Assembly (NCBI RefSeq): GCF_900217235.1
Contig: NZ_LT907975.1
Location: 1,345,501-1,409,500, forward strand
Source: Pseudodesulfovibrio profundus
GTDB lineage: Bacteria > Desulfobacterota > Desulfovibrionia > Desulfovibrionales > Desulfovibrionaceae
Length of the DNA stretch: 64,000 bases
Reading direction: 5' to 3'
The notes under the pieces were generated by a model, which was not told the origin of the DNA, made no database searches, and was given only the letters and a program-made list of their open reading frames with translations. The position numbers were made by a program, and so were the translations under genes. Shown in pieces: positions 9,086 through 17,593 of the stretch. How positions within the stretch are numbered: the stretch's first letter is position 1; every line of letters begins with the position of its first letter.

Positions 9086-9715
9086 CTAGTGCGGCAAGTA
9101 CTCGTGAATGACAGGGTAAAAATCGTTAACAAAACGGTCCATGGCATCAGTCCGACCATTATCTCTCGATTCCACGGGCATGGAAATACGGATGAAAGCG
9201 GCGTCCTTGCGCTGGGCTGACAGGGTATTCCAGACCTCGGCCAGCTTAAGGGAATATTCATCGTTCAACACATTCCCGCGTACCTGGAACCAATAATAAA
9301 AAGAAAGCGTGGTCGGCCCCTTGCTCATGACCGTATTGACGATATCAATGGTCCCCTTCTCTCCGGCCTGAACAGTGATAGCCTCGGTCGAGTCGAGATA
9401 CCAACCGGCACCGGGCAGACAGTTACGGGGCGAATGAATGCCGCCGTCGCCCTGACGCCCGCCGTGGTAGCCCATGTAGAGGCTCACAACCTGCCCATTT
9501 GAATCGACATAGTTTCGTGACATGTAGTCAGTGGGACGCAGGACGTCCAGTATCTCTTGCGAAAACGTATCGGACCGACTCATGGTCCAGTCACCAACGA
9601 CAAGAGGAAACTGACGCAACGGCTTTTCGAGAAACACGGGCTGCGGCTTGACGAAGTGAACATATGCCCCTGCCGCAATCAGGAGAACGCAGACAATGAG
9701 GATTCTAGAATTCAT
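9086..9715 (-). CDS. epsI: EpsI family exosortase-associated protein
   Basis: The 209-residue protein has one N-terminal membrane anchor (RILIVCVLLIAAGAYVHF) followed by the EpsI domain: PLRQFPLVVGDWT, then YMSRNYV, SLYMGYHGGRQGDGGIHSPRNCLPGAGW, and a YYWFQVRG strand. EpsI proteins accompany exosortases, either fused to them or, as here, as a separate gene. They are thought to assist in exopolysaccharide export or in exosortase function; the exact role is unknown. The start overlaps the end of the exosortase gene by 11 bp, which indicates translational coupling. Confidence 0.92.
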   Translation of the reverse strand: MNSRILIVCVLLIAAGAYVHFVKPQPVFLEKPLRQFPLVVGDWTMSRSDTFSQEILDVLRPTDYMSRNYVDSNGQVVSLYMGYHGGRQGDGGIHSPRNCLPGAGWYLDSTEAITVQAGEKGTIDIVNTVMSKGPTTLSFYYWFQVRGNVLNDEYSLKLAEVWNTLSAQRKDAAFIRISMPVESRDNGRTDAMDRFVNDFYPVIHEYLPH

Positions 9716-10553
9716 GACGCTTCTCCCCGATCTTCAGGATTGCACCGAGAATGGCCATCAGCACCATGGCCACGAAAAAGACCATGAATCCGGCAAATTC
9801 ATGGAAGAAACCTTCGGCTGCCGCCCGTCCGTAATGCTTGGCAAGTATCCCGGTAAAGAAGACGCGCAGTATGTTGGTGAAGACAGCCACGGGCAAGGCG
9901 GAAAAGATGAGCAGCCACTTCTTCCATGTCTTCTTCTGGCTGATGTAGGCAAAGGCCACGCTGAGCGCGATGAGCGACATGAGCGAGCGCAGGCCGCTGC
10001 ACGCGTCCGCCACTTCGAGCGTAACATTGGGCAGAACAATGATGTTGCCCTCACGCATCACGGGGTACCCGAGCACCAGCAGTCCCTTAACAGAAACCTT
10101 GGTCACCAGCAGCTTGAGCGGCATGGTCATGGAATCGTATATGATCGCCGGGATCGGCACCATGAGCAGCAGATACAGGATCGACAGCCGCATGGCCTTG
10201 AACGCCTCCCAACCAACCGAATAGATGACCGCACCGGCCAAAACAACGACCATGGACGTGCGCTGGGTGAAGTATTCGGAGGCAAGGCCGCCCAGAACAA
10301 GCTGGATCACACCGAGCAGGACAACGAGAAGTCCCCATCCGGCTGGCTTGGCAAGAGTGCGGGCAATCTCTTCGCGGGCGTTCCAGAAAAAGAACCCGGA
10401 GACCAGCGGCACCAGAAATCCGTGGGAATAGTTGTCATCAATGGACCATATCTCGACCATATACTTGATGATGTCGAAATAGACCAACCCCACGACACCA
10501 AAGAAGACGGCTACGTTCCATTTGTTCTTTTCAAACCATTGTAAAACAGTCAC
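9705..10553 (-). CDS. xrt: Exosortase, multi-pass membrane transpeptidase
   Basis: The 282-residue, eight- to nine-segment membrane protein carries the exosortase active-site triad: Cys in DACSGLRSL near residue 188, Arg in NILRVFF near 227 and His in FFHEFAGF near 250. Exosortases recognise the C-terminal PEP-CTERM tail of exported proteins and cleave it in the membrane, probably transferring the protein to a polysaccharide or lipid. The likely substrate is the protein at 58498-59370. Translation starts at GTG 10553 with GGAGGACGA in front. The EpsI part is a separate gene, whereas some exosortases carry it as a fusion. From the context (PrsT, PrsK, PrsR and the PEP-CTERM motif) I infer an XrtA-like subtype. 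Confidence 0.93.
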   Translation of the reverse strand: MTVLQWFEKNKWNVAVFFGVVGLVYFDIIKYMVEIWSIDDNYSHGFLVPLVSGFFFWNAREEIARTLAKPAGWGLLVVLLGVIQLVLGGLASEYFTQRTSMVVVLAGAVIYSVGWEAFKAMRLSILYLLLMVPIPAIIYDSMTMPLKLLVTKVSVKGLLVLGYPVMREGNIIVLPNVTLEVADACSGLRSLMSLIALSVAFAYISQKKTWKKWLLIFSALPVAVFTNILRVFFTGILAKHYGRAAAEGFFHEFAGFMVFFVAMVLMAILGAILKIGEKRHEF

Positions 10554-10849
10554 TCGTCCTCCGGGGGAATGCGATTATTCTCGATGGAATTCTGGCGACG
10601 CGTGCGAAGCATGAACTCGTAATGTAAGAGATCCGTAACTATTACCTATACCGTATATAAAAATTGGTTACAAGATAATATGGGTGTCAACTTGTTGAAT
10701 ATTCAGTTTTCAGCACTGCTTGTCCGACCTCCGAGTGGACCGGGCAGCCACCCTGAAATCCTTGTTTTAAACAGGGCGACTTGTCATCCAGCCCCATTCC
10801 TTATACGTTGCTGAACCTCTAACCATCTATCAAGCGACCACACACTCAC
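10554..10849. promoter_or_regulatory. Divergent promoter region between xrt and bioDA
   Basis: The 296-bp interval contains no gene. It must hold promoters for the exosortase operon (left) and bioDA (right). A weak sigma-70-like pair, TTGTAA and TATAGG 17 bp apart, reads leftwards around 10635-10676. I found no well-spaced -24/-12 site here, unlike the three elsewhere in the locus. Boxes of the BirA type are not clear. Confidence 0.4.
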
Positions 10850-12850
10850 ATGAAAGGATTCTTCATCACAGGCACCGACACAGGTGTCGGCAAGACGGTT
10901 GTCACCTCGGGCCTGTTGTTCAGGCTGTGCGACGGTGGACATAAATCCCTGGCAATCAAGCCGGTTCAGACGGGATGCATTGATCGCAGCGGTACCCTGA
11001 TCGCCGAGGACGAAGCCGAATATGCGCGGCTGAATGCCCCCCATTTTCCTGAAGGATACCCGGACGCCTGTATCAAGAAGTACAAGGACGCCTGCTCGCC
11101 GCATCGGGCGGCGGCGATCTCCGGCGAGCAGATCTGCATCGACGAATTGACCCGTAGGACCCGACAGATGGCTGAGGCCTACGACGCGGTATTGGTGGAA
11201 GGCGCCGGTGGCGTGGCTGTTCCTCTTGATGATCAGCACACCACGCTCGAACTCATGCGCCGGCTCGACCTGCCGGTGATCATCGTGGCCGACAACAAGC
11301 TCGGCATGATCAACCACACGCTGATGACCATTGATGCCATCCGTAACCGCGGCCTTGAGGTAGCCGGTGTCATTGTCAACAACACCACACCGCCCTCAAG
11401 CGAAGACGAAGCCCTCCGCGCCGACAATGTGACGACCATCGCCCGCCACGGCGACGTAGCCATTCTGGCCGACATCCCATACACCGCCGACCCAGAGCAA
11501 AGGGATACGGTTCTCATCAAGGCCCTGCGCGAGGCCGTCCGTCTGCTTTCCACGGAAGAACCGCAGGATACGGCCATGGATTTTGACAAGGCTCACCTGT
11601 GGCATCCTTATACTTCGGCCACCAATCCCCTGCCCACGGTCAGGGCCTCGACAACCCGGGGCACCACCATTGTTCTGGATGACGGCACCGAGTTGATCGA
11701 CGGCATGGCCTCGTGGTGGTGCGCCATTCACGGATACGGCAACCCGGTCCTTGAGCAGGCCCTTCGCACCCAGTGCGGACGCATGAGCCACGTGATGTTC
11801 GGCGGCCTGACCCATGATCCGGCCATTGATCTCGGGCGCAAGCTTGTGGACATGACCCCGGCAGGGCTGGAGCACGTTTTTCTGGCTGACTCCGGATCCG
11901 TAAGCGTGGAGGTCGCCATCAAGCTCGCCATGCAATACATGCAGGCAAGCGGCCAGAAGGAGAGGACAAAGCTCTTCACGGTTCGCGGCGGGTACCACGG
12001 CGACACCTGTGGCGCCATGTCTGTCTGTGACCCGGATGGCGGCATGCATCATTTGTTCGCCAACCTGTTGCCCAAACAGATTTTCGCCCCGCGCCCCACT
12101 TGTCGTTTCGATACACCCTATGATCCGGCCCCATTGAATGAAGCTACCGACCTGCTCAAGAAGCACAGTCATGAAATCGCGGCGATCATTGTCGAGCCCA
12201 TTGTTCAGGGAGCCGGGGGGATGTGGTTTTATCATCCCGAATATCTGGCCGGACTTCGGGCGCTGGCGGATGAACACGGCGTGCTTCTGATCCTGGATGA
12301 AATCGCCACCGGTTTCGGGCGCACAGGCAAGATGTTCGCCTGCGATTGGGCAGACATCACCCCGGATATCATGTGCGTGGGCAAGGCGTTGTCCGGCGGC
12401 ATGATGACCCTGGCCGCCACCCTCGCCACGGCAAAGGTGGCCCGAACCATCTCCGCTGACGGCGGCGTGCTCATGCATGGCCCGACCTTCATGGGCAACC
12501 CACTGGCCTGCGCCGTTGCGAACGCCAGCCTCGATCTACTGTCACGATCCGACTGGCAAGCGCGAACAGCCGATATCGAGCAATGGCTGTCGAACGCTCT
12601 CGCCCCCTGCCGCGAACTCCCTGACGTCAAGGATGTCCGCACGCTCGGTGCCATCGGTGTTGTCGAGATGGAATGCCCTGTGGATGTTCCGGCGCTGCAG
12701 GAATTTTTCATTGCAAACGGCATATGGCTGCGTCCCTTCGGCAAGCTCATCTACGCCATGCCGCCCTACATCATTTCAAAAGAAGAAGTGGACACCATCG
12801 GAGAAGTGGTATTCGAGGCTGTCCGCCAACAAATCCATACCAGAGGATAA
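10850..12850 (+). CDS. bioDA: Fused dethiobiotin synthetase - DAPA aminotransferase
   Basis: One 666-residue chain joins two biotin enzymes. Residues 1 to about 235 are BioD, with the P-loop GTDTGVGKT near residue 8 and VEGAGGVAVPL near 115. It closes the ureido ring of dethiobiotin from DAPA, CO2 and ATP. From about residue 243 (FDKAHLWHPYTSA) the chain is BioA, a class-III PLP aminotransferase that makes DAPA from KAPA. It shows MASWWCAIHGYG, LDEIATGFGRTG and the PLP lysine in CVGKALSGG. The order is reversed relative to the pathway (BioA acts first), and fusion would channel DAPA between sites. No strong ribosome binding site precedes the ATG. A transporter follows after 4 bp. Confidence 0.95.
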   Translation: MKGFFITGTDTGVGKTVVTSGLLFRLCDGGHKSLAIKPVQTGCIDRSGTLIAEDEAEYARLNAPHFPEGYPDACIKKYKDACSPHRAAAISGEQICIDELTRRTRQMAEAYDAVLVEGAGGVAVPLDDQHTTLELMRRLDLPVIIVADNKLGMINHTLMTIDAIRNRGLEVAGVIVNNTTPPSSEDEALRADNVTTIARHGDVAILADIPYTADPEQRDTVLIKALREAVRLLSTEEPQDTAMDFDKAHLWHPYTSATNPLPTVRASTTRGTTIVLDDGTELIDGMASWWCAIHGYGNPVLEQALRTQCGRMSHVMFGGLTHDPAIDLGRKLVDMTPAGLEHVFLADSGSVSVEVAIKLAMQYMQASGQKERTKLFTVRGGYHGDTCGAMSVCDPDGGMHHLFANLLPKQIFAPRPTCRFDTPYDPAPLNEATDLLKKHSHEIAAIIVEPIVQGAGGMWFYHPEYLAGLRALADEHGVLLILDEIATGFGRTGKMFACDWADITPDIMCVGKALSGGMMTLAATLATAKVARTISADGGVLMHGPTFMGNPLACAVANASLDLLSRSDWQARTADIEQWLSNALAPCRELPDVKDVRTLGAIGVVEMECPVDVPALQEFFIANGIWLRPFGKLIYAMPPYIISKEEVDTIGEVVFEAVRQQIHTRG

Positions 12851-12854
12851 CCCA

Positions 12855-14177
12855 ATGACCCTGCTCCTGATCTATTGCGGCCTGTTCCTGCTCATCGGCA
12901 TCTATGAGTACATCAAACGGAAGGATTTTGAAGAATTCGTGGTGGCAGGTCGTCGTTACGGCGCCGGGGTTGTGGGGATTTCCATTGTGGCGTCCTGCGT
13001 GGGTGCATCGGCGACCATCGGCATGACAGGGCTGGCTTTCACGTCAGGCACCCCGGCTTTCTGGTGGCTCGGTTCCGGTGCGGTGGGGCTGCTGGTTCTC
13101 AGTACGGTTCTGGCACGCAAGGTGCGACGCAGCAACGTCTTCACCCTGCCGGACATGGCAGAGAAGTTCATTTCCCCGGCAGCACGCAAGACCATGGCCC
13201 TGATCATCATCCCGGCATGGACAGCCATTCTGGCGGCCCAGTATGTGGCAGCGGCCAAGGTGACCGTATCCCTGTCAGGCATGGAGTACTCCACGGCACT
13301 GGCCGCCTGCGCCCTGTTCATCATCGCCTACACTCTGCTCGGCGGACAGAACTCCATTTTGAAAAGTGACGCGGTCCAGTACGGCATGGTGGCCGCCGGT
13401 CTGCTCATGGCGCTCTATTACACCGGCAGCGCCTCGACCGTTTCCCTGTCGGACATCCCCGTGGAGTTCGTCAACAGCGATTTCACGCTCTCGAAATGGT
13501 CCTATTTCATGATCATCATCGGCGGTAGTTACGTGGTCTGCCCCATGCTGTTCGGGCGACTGTTCTCGGCGCGTGACGAGCAAAAGGCCAAGCAGGGCGC
13601 ACTGCTTTCGGTGGCGCTCATCGCCCTGTCAGCCGTGGTCATCGTCTGCATCGGTCTGTACGCCCGCGGGCTGGCTCCGGCCGGAACCAACGGGGAATCC
13701 ATCCTCACACAGGTGGTACCGTCGGTCATGCCGGAATGGGCCGGTTTGGTGCTGCTTTTCGCGCTGCTCTCGACCATCATTTCGTCGGCGGATTCCTGCC
13801 TCATCACCGCTGCCACGGTTTTTGAACACGATATCATCGGCGGCACCAGCGTGGGCCGTTGTCGCCTGCTGATGATCTGCCTCGGACTGGGAGCGGTGTA
13901 CATCGCCCACTCCGGCGGCTCCATCCTCTCTCTGCTGCTCGCGGCCAACGATATCTATGTATGCGGCGTGGTTGCCCCCATGACGGTTGCCATTCTCGCC
14001 TACGGCAAACGAATCCTCGATGACCGCATCATGCTAGCAGCCATCGTATGCGGCGGCATCTGCGGCATCATCGCCGCATCCACGGGCTTGAAAATCTACA
14101 GCTACGCAGGCATCGGTTTCTCCCTCACCCTCTCACTGGCCGCCCTGTTCAAGCCGCGACTGGCAACGCAGTCATAA
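12855..14177 (+). CDS. Solute:sodium symporter (SSS family), possibly biotin-related
   Basis: The 440-residue protein has about thirteen hydrophobic segments and family features: an FVVAGRRYG loop after the first segment, VASCVGASATIGMTGLAF, and TLLGGQNSILKSDAVQYG, followed by LLSTIISSADSCLITAA, which holds sodium-binding positions of this fold. Members take up organic acids, sugars, vitamins or amino acids with sodium. The gene starts 4 bp after the bioDA stop, so the two are co-transcribed. Uptake of biotin or a precursor is a fair guess but only from position. The frame stays open upstream inside bioDA; I chose ATG 12855 because it gives the normal start of the first membrane segment. Confidence 0.85.
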   Translation: MTLLLIYCGLFLLIGIYEYIKRKDFEEFVVAGRRYGAGVVGISIVASCVGASATIGMTGLAFTSGTPAFWWLGSGAVGLLVLSTVLARKVRRSNVFTLPDMAEKFISPAARKTMALIIIPAWTAILAAQYVAAAKVTVSLSGMEYSTALAACALFIIAYTLLGGQNSILKSDAVQYGMVAAGLLMALYYTGSASTVSLSDIPVEFVNSDFTLSKWSYFMIIIGGSYVVCPMLFGRLFSARDEQKAKQGALLSVALIALSAVVIVCIGLYARGLAPAGTNGESILTQVVPSVMPEWAGLVLLFALLSTIISSADSCLITAATVFEHDIIGGTSVGRCRLLMICLGLGAVYIAHSGGSILSLLLAANDIYVCGVVAPMTVAILAYGKRILDDRIMLAAIVCGGICGIIAASTGLKIYSYAGIGFSLTLSLAALFKPRLATQS

Positions 14178-14311
14178 TTCTACTTAGTAACAACCCACAA
14201 TGCTTTCAGTGGTCCAACAAAGCGGCCCCACTTCTGTTGCGAGGCCGATGGCGAACGAAGCCAGCTTGCTTGTGTGCTTTAAAATAACACAATATTAAAG
14301 GGAGGCGCTTT
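14178..14311. other. Possible left junction of the Tn7-like element and IS-end remnant
   Basis: This short interval after the symporter gene has two notable marks. First, CGGCC at 14223-14227 equals the 5 bp next to the right end of the Tn7-like element. Read leftwards in the glmS frame it would continue as A-L-L-D-H-stop. Second, TCAGTGGTCCAA at 14207-14218 matches the subterminal sequence of the IS3 element ending at 17684. No TGTGGG or 20-bp end repeat is found here, so the junction remains unproven. Confidence 0.3.
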
Positions 14312-14584
14312 TCACAGGAGGCTCCTTTTGGTTGCCTGTTGCTTGGTCCTCAAAGCACTCTTGGCTTCATCTTTTTCGCTTGATGAAGAGCCGGGTAGGT
14401 TTACAGGAGCTTTTTTTTGAGAGCGAGAAACGTGGTAAAAAAGCAAAAGATCTGCCAAAAGTGCCAAAGCCAACAATAGTATGACCGACATTGGGGAAAG
14501 TTCGCCTCCCAGCAGGTAGAACAACCCCAGGCAGGCCACGTTCAACAACGAGGTTGGGATTCGTGAAAAAACGACACGCAACAT
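14312..14584 (-). CDS. Small membrane protein, unknown
   Basis: This 90-residue protein has two hydrophobic stretches (LLNVACLGLFYLLGG and VILLLALALLADLLLFYH) and a polar, basic C-terminal tail. I do not recognise a family. I chose ATG at 14584, with GAGGAG about 12 bases upstream; a GTG at 14596 overlaps that site. It lies downstream of an IS-truncated gene on the same strand and probably belongs to the transposon cargo, though it could be chromosomal. Confidence 0.5.
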   Translation of the reverse strand: MLRVVFSRIPTSLLNVACLGLFYLLGGELSPMSVILLLALALLADLLLFYHVSRSQKKAPVNLPGSSSSEKDEAKSALRTKQQATKRSLL

Positions 14585-14644
14585 GTTGGATACCACTCCT
14601 CTACTGAGAAACCGCTTTCAGGGGTGACATTCAGGCTCTCAATA

Positions 14645-15040
14645 TCAATGCTTAAATGGATTAGACACAGCAGGCAGCCCTATCCCATAAAAGGCCTTCC
14701 TAGATGGACTGGATGGATTTGAAAAATCTGAAATAGGCCAAGGCAAGCTCTTTTCTATACCAAAGCTTTTGTACTGATCATGGGTCATTTCTACCCAAAT
14801 ACTCTCAACAACAATTTTTTCCCCAACAACATCAAAGACATTGGAAGGAGTAACCCTTACAATAGACTGGACATTTTTAATATCCCGAAATGATATCAAT
14901 ACAGGCTCTAAGCGACCTTTAAGCTCATACTGCCCTGGCAAAAAAGCAGGCCACTGCTCCTTAGCACCTCGGGACAATTCAGCCGCGAGCCATGGAAGCT
15001 CTTTTAGGGTTTGAACCCCATAAGTATCATTGGGGAGAAG
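14645..15040 (-). pseudogene. Gene of unknown function truncated at its 5' end by an IS3 element
   Basis: About 130 codons of a minus-strand gene remain, from the IS edge at 15040 to a stop at 14645. The protein includes VQTLKELPWLAAELSRGAKE and PVLISFRDIKNVQSIVRVTP and ends VSNPFKH. I see no motif that fixes a function; a domain of alternating strands is suggested. The open frame continues into the insertion sequence, but those codons are antisense to IS DNA and are not native. The missing 5' part is not found on the far side of the IS pair at 17685, so DNA has been lost or rearranged. Confidence 0.55.
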
Positions 15041-15101
15041 TGGCCTCGGAAAACTGGACCACTCGATAAGGTGGACATAAACTGCCCGAAGGAGGCAATT
15101 C

Positions 15102-15386
15102 ATGTCCAAGACGAGAAAACGTTTCAGCGCGGAATTCAAAGCCCGAGTCGCCCTGGATGCCCTGTCCGGGGAACACACCCTGTCGGAACTCGCCAGCAAG
15201 TACGGCGTACACCCCAATCAGGTTTCCCAGTGGAAGAAGCAGGCCAAGGAAGGGATCGTGGCGTCCTTTTCAGGCAAGGCCGTCGGCCGTCAGGATAACG
15301 GGGCCCAGATCAAGGAGCTTCACGCCAAGATTGGCCAGCTCACGGTGGAGAAGGATTTTTTGCAACAAGCCTTCGCCAAAATTTGA
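15102..15386 (+). CDS. IS3-family transposase OrfA
   Basis: The 94-residue protein has an N-terminal helix-turn-helix (FSAEFKARVALDAL, then LSELASKYGVHPNQVSQWKKQ) and a C-terminal leucine-zipper-like helix (IKELHAKIGQLTVEKDFLQQAF), as expected of IS3 OrfA, which binds the ends and regulates transposition. Its stop overlaps the start of OrfB, the usual arrangement for production of an OrfAB fusion by frameshifting. Confidence 0.9.
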   Translation: MSKTRKRFSAEFKARVALDALSGEHTLSELASKYGVHPNQVSQWKKQAKEGIVASFSGKAVGRQDNGAQIKELHAKIGQLTVEKDFLQQAFAKI

Positions 15387-16264
15387 GCTGTGAGCGAAGG
15401 CGAGAGGTGGTCGACAAGACTCACCCCGAGCTCAGTATCCGGCGGCAATGCCGAATTCTCAAGCTGTACCGATCGACGTACTACTACGAACCGATCGGCG
15501 AATCTCCGGCCAACCTGGCCCTTATGCGCCGAATCGATGAGTTGTTTATGGAGCTGCCGTTTTTCGGTTCCAGACAGATGCGTAATACCCTACGAGACGA
15601 AGGGCAAAGGGTCGGTCGTGAACGGGTACGACGTCTGATGCGTAAAATGGGCCTGATGGCGATTTACCAAAAGCCAAAGACAAGCCATCCGCATCCGCAA
15701 CATAAGACGTATCCGTATTTGCTGCGGCACAAGGCGATTACGAAGCCCAATCAGGTTTGGTGTGCCGACATCACGTATATCCCCATGACACGCGGCTTCT
15801 TATACCTTGTGGCGGTCATGGACTGGCACAGTCGGGCCGTCCTGTCGTGGAGGCTCTCAAACACGATGGATGCTGATTTCTGCGTGTCTGCCTTGGAAGA
15901 AGCCCTGAATCGTTATGGGGTGCCGGAAATCTTCAACACCGACCAGGGATCACAGTTCACCAGCTACGAGTTCACACGGACGCTCAGAGAGGCTGGAATT
16001 CGTATCTCCATGGACGGTCGAGGCCGATGGATGGATAATGTGATGATCGAGCGTCTGTGGCGTTCGTTGAAATATGAATGTGCTTACCTGCGTGAGATGG
16101 GAACCGGAAGCGAACTGCGGCAAGCCTTGGCTTGGTGGTTCGATTTCTACAACAATCGACGTCCGCATTTTGCTTTTGACGGCAAGAAGCCGATGGAGAT
16201 ATATCAGAACCGTTCCAGGCCAGAGGGGGTACCCCCTCTGGCCTGGAACGAAAGAGCGGCGTAG
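15383..16264 (+). CDS. IS3-family transposase OrfB (DDE integrase)
   Basis: The 293-residue protein has the HTH_21-type region (SIRRQCRILKLYRSTYYY) and an rve catalytic core. The first Asp is in VWCADITYIPM, the second in FNTDQGSQFTS and the Glu in VMIERLWRSLKYE, giving a full D-D-E set. The frame begins with TTG 15383 inside the end of orfA and is probably translated by frameshift. The last codons lie in a 40-bp perfect palindrome (16211-16250). The element looks intact. Confidence 0.92.
   Translation: MSCERRREVVDKTHPELSIRRQCRILKLYRSTYYYEPIGESPANLALMRRIDELFMELPFFGSRQMRNTLRDEGQRVGRERVRRLMRKMGLMAIYQKPKTSHPHPQHKTYPYLLRHKAITKPNQVWCADITYIPMTRGFLYLVAVMDWHSRAVLSWRLSNTMDADFCVSALEEALNRYGVPEIFNTDQGSQFTSYEFTRTLREAGIRISMDGRGRWMDNVMIERLWRSLKYECAYLREMGTGSELRQALAWWFDFYNNRRPHFAFDGKKPMEIYQNRSRPEGVPPLAWNERAA
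16211..16250. repeat. 40-bp perfect palindrome with GGGGGTACCCCC core
   Basis: The sequence CGTTCCAGGCCAGAGGGGGT at 16211-16230 is followed by its exact reverse complement at 16231-16250. It lies in the last codons of orfB of the first IS3 element and encodes PEGVPPLAW. No T-run follows, so it is not a classical terminator. A related palindrome with the same core occurs at 20245-20282 in a different IS3 element. Confidence 0.95.
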
Positions 16265-16390
16265 CTCGTAAACGTGTCCACCTTAAAATCGTCGCTCAGT
16301 GGTCCGAAGAACCGAGGCTGCGCTTTCCCCCGAAATTCGGACCACCGGTTAAGGTGGAGTCAGCGTCCTTAAACCGATAAGGAAGGACGC

Positions 16391-16669
16391 ATGACAAAGA
16401 GCAGCAAAAGACGGAAACATTCGGACAAGTTTAAGGCCAAGGTCGCACTTGAGGCGATTCGTGGCGTGAAGACGCTTGCGCAACTGGCTGCGGAGTACAA
16501 AGTGCACCCCAATCAGATTTCCACGTGGAAGCGGCAGCTCCTTGAGAATGTCGATGACATCTTTTCCAGTGGCAAGAAAGCCAAAAGCCAGGAGGAGATA
16601 ACCGCACCGTTATTTGAGGAGATCGGTCGGCTCAAGATGGACATCAAGTGGCTTGAAAAAAAGTTGTAA
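16391..16669 (+). CDS. IS3-family transposase OrfA
   Basis: The 92-residue protein opens with a basic tract (TKSSKRRKHSDKFKAKVALEAI) and a helix-turn-helix (LAQLAAEYKVHPNQISTWKRQ), then a coiled C-terminal helix (FEEIGRLKMDIKWLEKKL). It is the DNA-binding OrfA of the second IS3 element. It is clearly related to, but distinct from, the OrfA at 15102. Confidence 0.9.
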   Translation: MTKSSKRRKHSDKFKAKVALEAIRGVKTLAQLAAEYKVHPNQISTWKRQLLENVDDIFSSGKKAKSQEEITAPLFEEIGRLKMDIKWLEKKL

Positions 16670-16683
16670 GCCTGCCGCTTGAG

Positions 16684-17511
16684 GTGCGCCGCCAGTGGAT
16701 CAAACCAGATCGGGAGTATTCCATCCGGCGGCAATGCAAGTTGGCAGGCATTTCCCGTTCGGGATTTTACTACAAGCCTGTAGCCGAATCCGATGAAAAT
16801 TTGGCCCTGATGCGTCTGATCGACGAGCAGTACCTGCGTCAGCCTGATTACGGCTCGCCGCGCATGACAGATTGGCTGAGGACACAAGGGCATCAGGTCA
16901 ACCACAAGCGGGTTGAGCGACTGATGCAGATGATGGGCTTGCAGGCCATTACTCCAGGGCCGCATACGAGTGTCCCCAACCCGGAGCATCCCGTGTTTCC
17001 TTATCTGCTGAAAGGAGTTGCCATTGAACGAAAAAATCAAGTCTGGAGCGCTGATATCACCTACATCCCCATGCAGCGCGGCTTTCTGTACCTGGTGGCA
17101 GTGATAGACTGGTGGAGCCGCTTCGTGCTGGCTTGGGAGCTATCGAACTCGATGGATAGTTCTTTCTGCGTGGATGCGCTCAACAAGGCTTTGCGCATCT
17201 CTACGCCGGAGGTGTTCAACACGGACCAGGGAGCGCAGTTCACGAGTCGTGAATTTACCGGAGTTCTGCAGAGCAAGGGAATTGCAATCAGCATGGACGG
17301 CAAAGGTCGCGCAATCGACAACGTCTTCATTGAGCGGCTGTGGTGGACGGTGAAATATGAGGATATTTACCCCAGGGCGTACTGTGATGGGATCGAGCTA
17401 TACCATGGGCTTACGCGCTATTTTCGGTACTACAACGAGGAGCGCGGTCATTCGTCGTTGGACAAAAGAACTCCCGCTGACGTATACAGGGGCAACTTGA
17501 ATGTTCATTGA
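16684..17511 (+). CDS. IS3-family transposase OrfB (DDE integrase)
   Basis: The 275-residue protein carries SIRRQCKLAGISRSGFYYK near its start and the catalytic D-D-E set in VWSADITYIPM, FNTDQGAQFTS and VFIERLWWTVKYE. It ends with the common RTPADVY motif. The frame is open a little upstream of 16684 and is probably reached from orfA by frameshift. The core is intact, so the element may be active. Confidence 0.92.
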   Translation: MRRQWIKPDREYSIRRQCKLAGISRSGFYYKPVAESDENLALMRLIDEQYLRQPDYGSPRMTDWLRTQGHQVNHKRVERLMQMMGLQAITPGPHTSVPNPEHPVFPYLLKGVAIERKNQVWSADITYIPMQRGFLYLVAVIDWWSRFVLAWELSNSMDSSFCVDALNKALRISTPEVFNTDQGAQFTSREFTGVLQSKGIAISMDGKGRAIDNVFIERLWWTVKYEDIYPRAYCDGIELYHGLTRYFRYYNEERGHSSLDKRTPADVYRGNLNVH

Positions 17512-17520
17512 CTTGGCTCG

Positions 17521-17593
17521 TAGCCGTTGCTCCGCTCCGCCCTCGGCCCTTCGGGCCGCCCCTACGGGGACGGGCTACGCTCCACAACGGCTA
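17521..17593. repeat. Long nested hairpin in the 3' non-coding end of IS3 element 2
   Basis: TAGCCGTTG at 17521-17529 is the reverse complement of CAACGGCTA at 17585-17593. Between them lie further GC-rich pairs, including GGCCCTTCGGGCC at 17545-17557 and CCCCTACGGGG at 17560-17570. The structure sits between the orfB stop and the right inverted repeat. It could block readthrough transcription or serve as a recombination substrate; no T-run is present. Confidence 0.7.

Larger units (their letters stand above)
15041..16318 (+). mobile_element. IS3-family element 1, abutting a second IS3 element
   Basis: The left end starts TGGCCTCGG at 15041. The inner part of the left end (GGACCACTCGATAAGGTGGACA) is mirrored by TGTCCACC...CAGTGGTCC...CCGAGGC at the right end (16276-16318). 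The element carries overlapping orfA and orfB frames. The right end meets the second IS3 element with no bases between, and the expected terminal CA is missing, so no target duplication can be seen. Confidence 0.85.

Noticed and set aside
10635-10690. BirA-type operator before bioDA
   Set aside because: Only one half-site-like stretch (TTGGTTACAA) is visible and a correctly spaced inverted partner is lacking.
14194-14199. TGTGGG on the minus strand as a possible transposon left end
   Set aside because: It points the wrong way for a left end and no 20-bp end repeats follow it.
15041-15217. N-terminal extension of the 14645 gene into the insertion sequence
   Set aside because: These codons are antisense to IS3 element 1, which inserted into the gene; they are not native.
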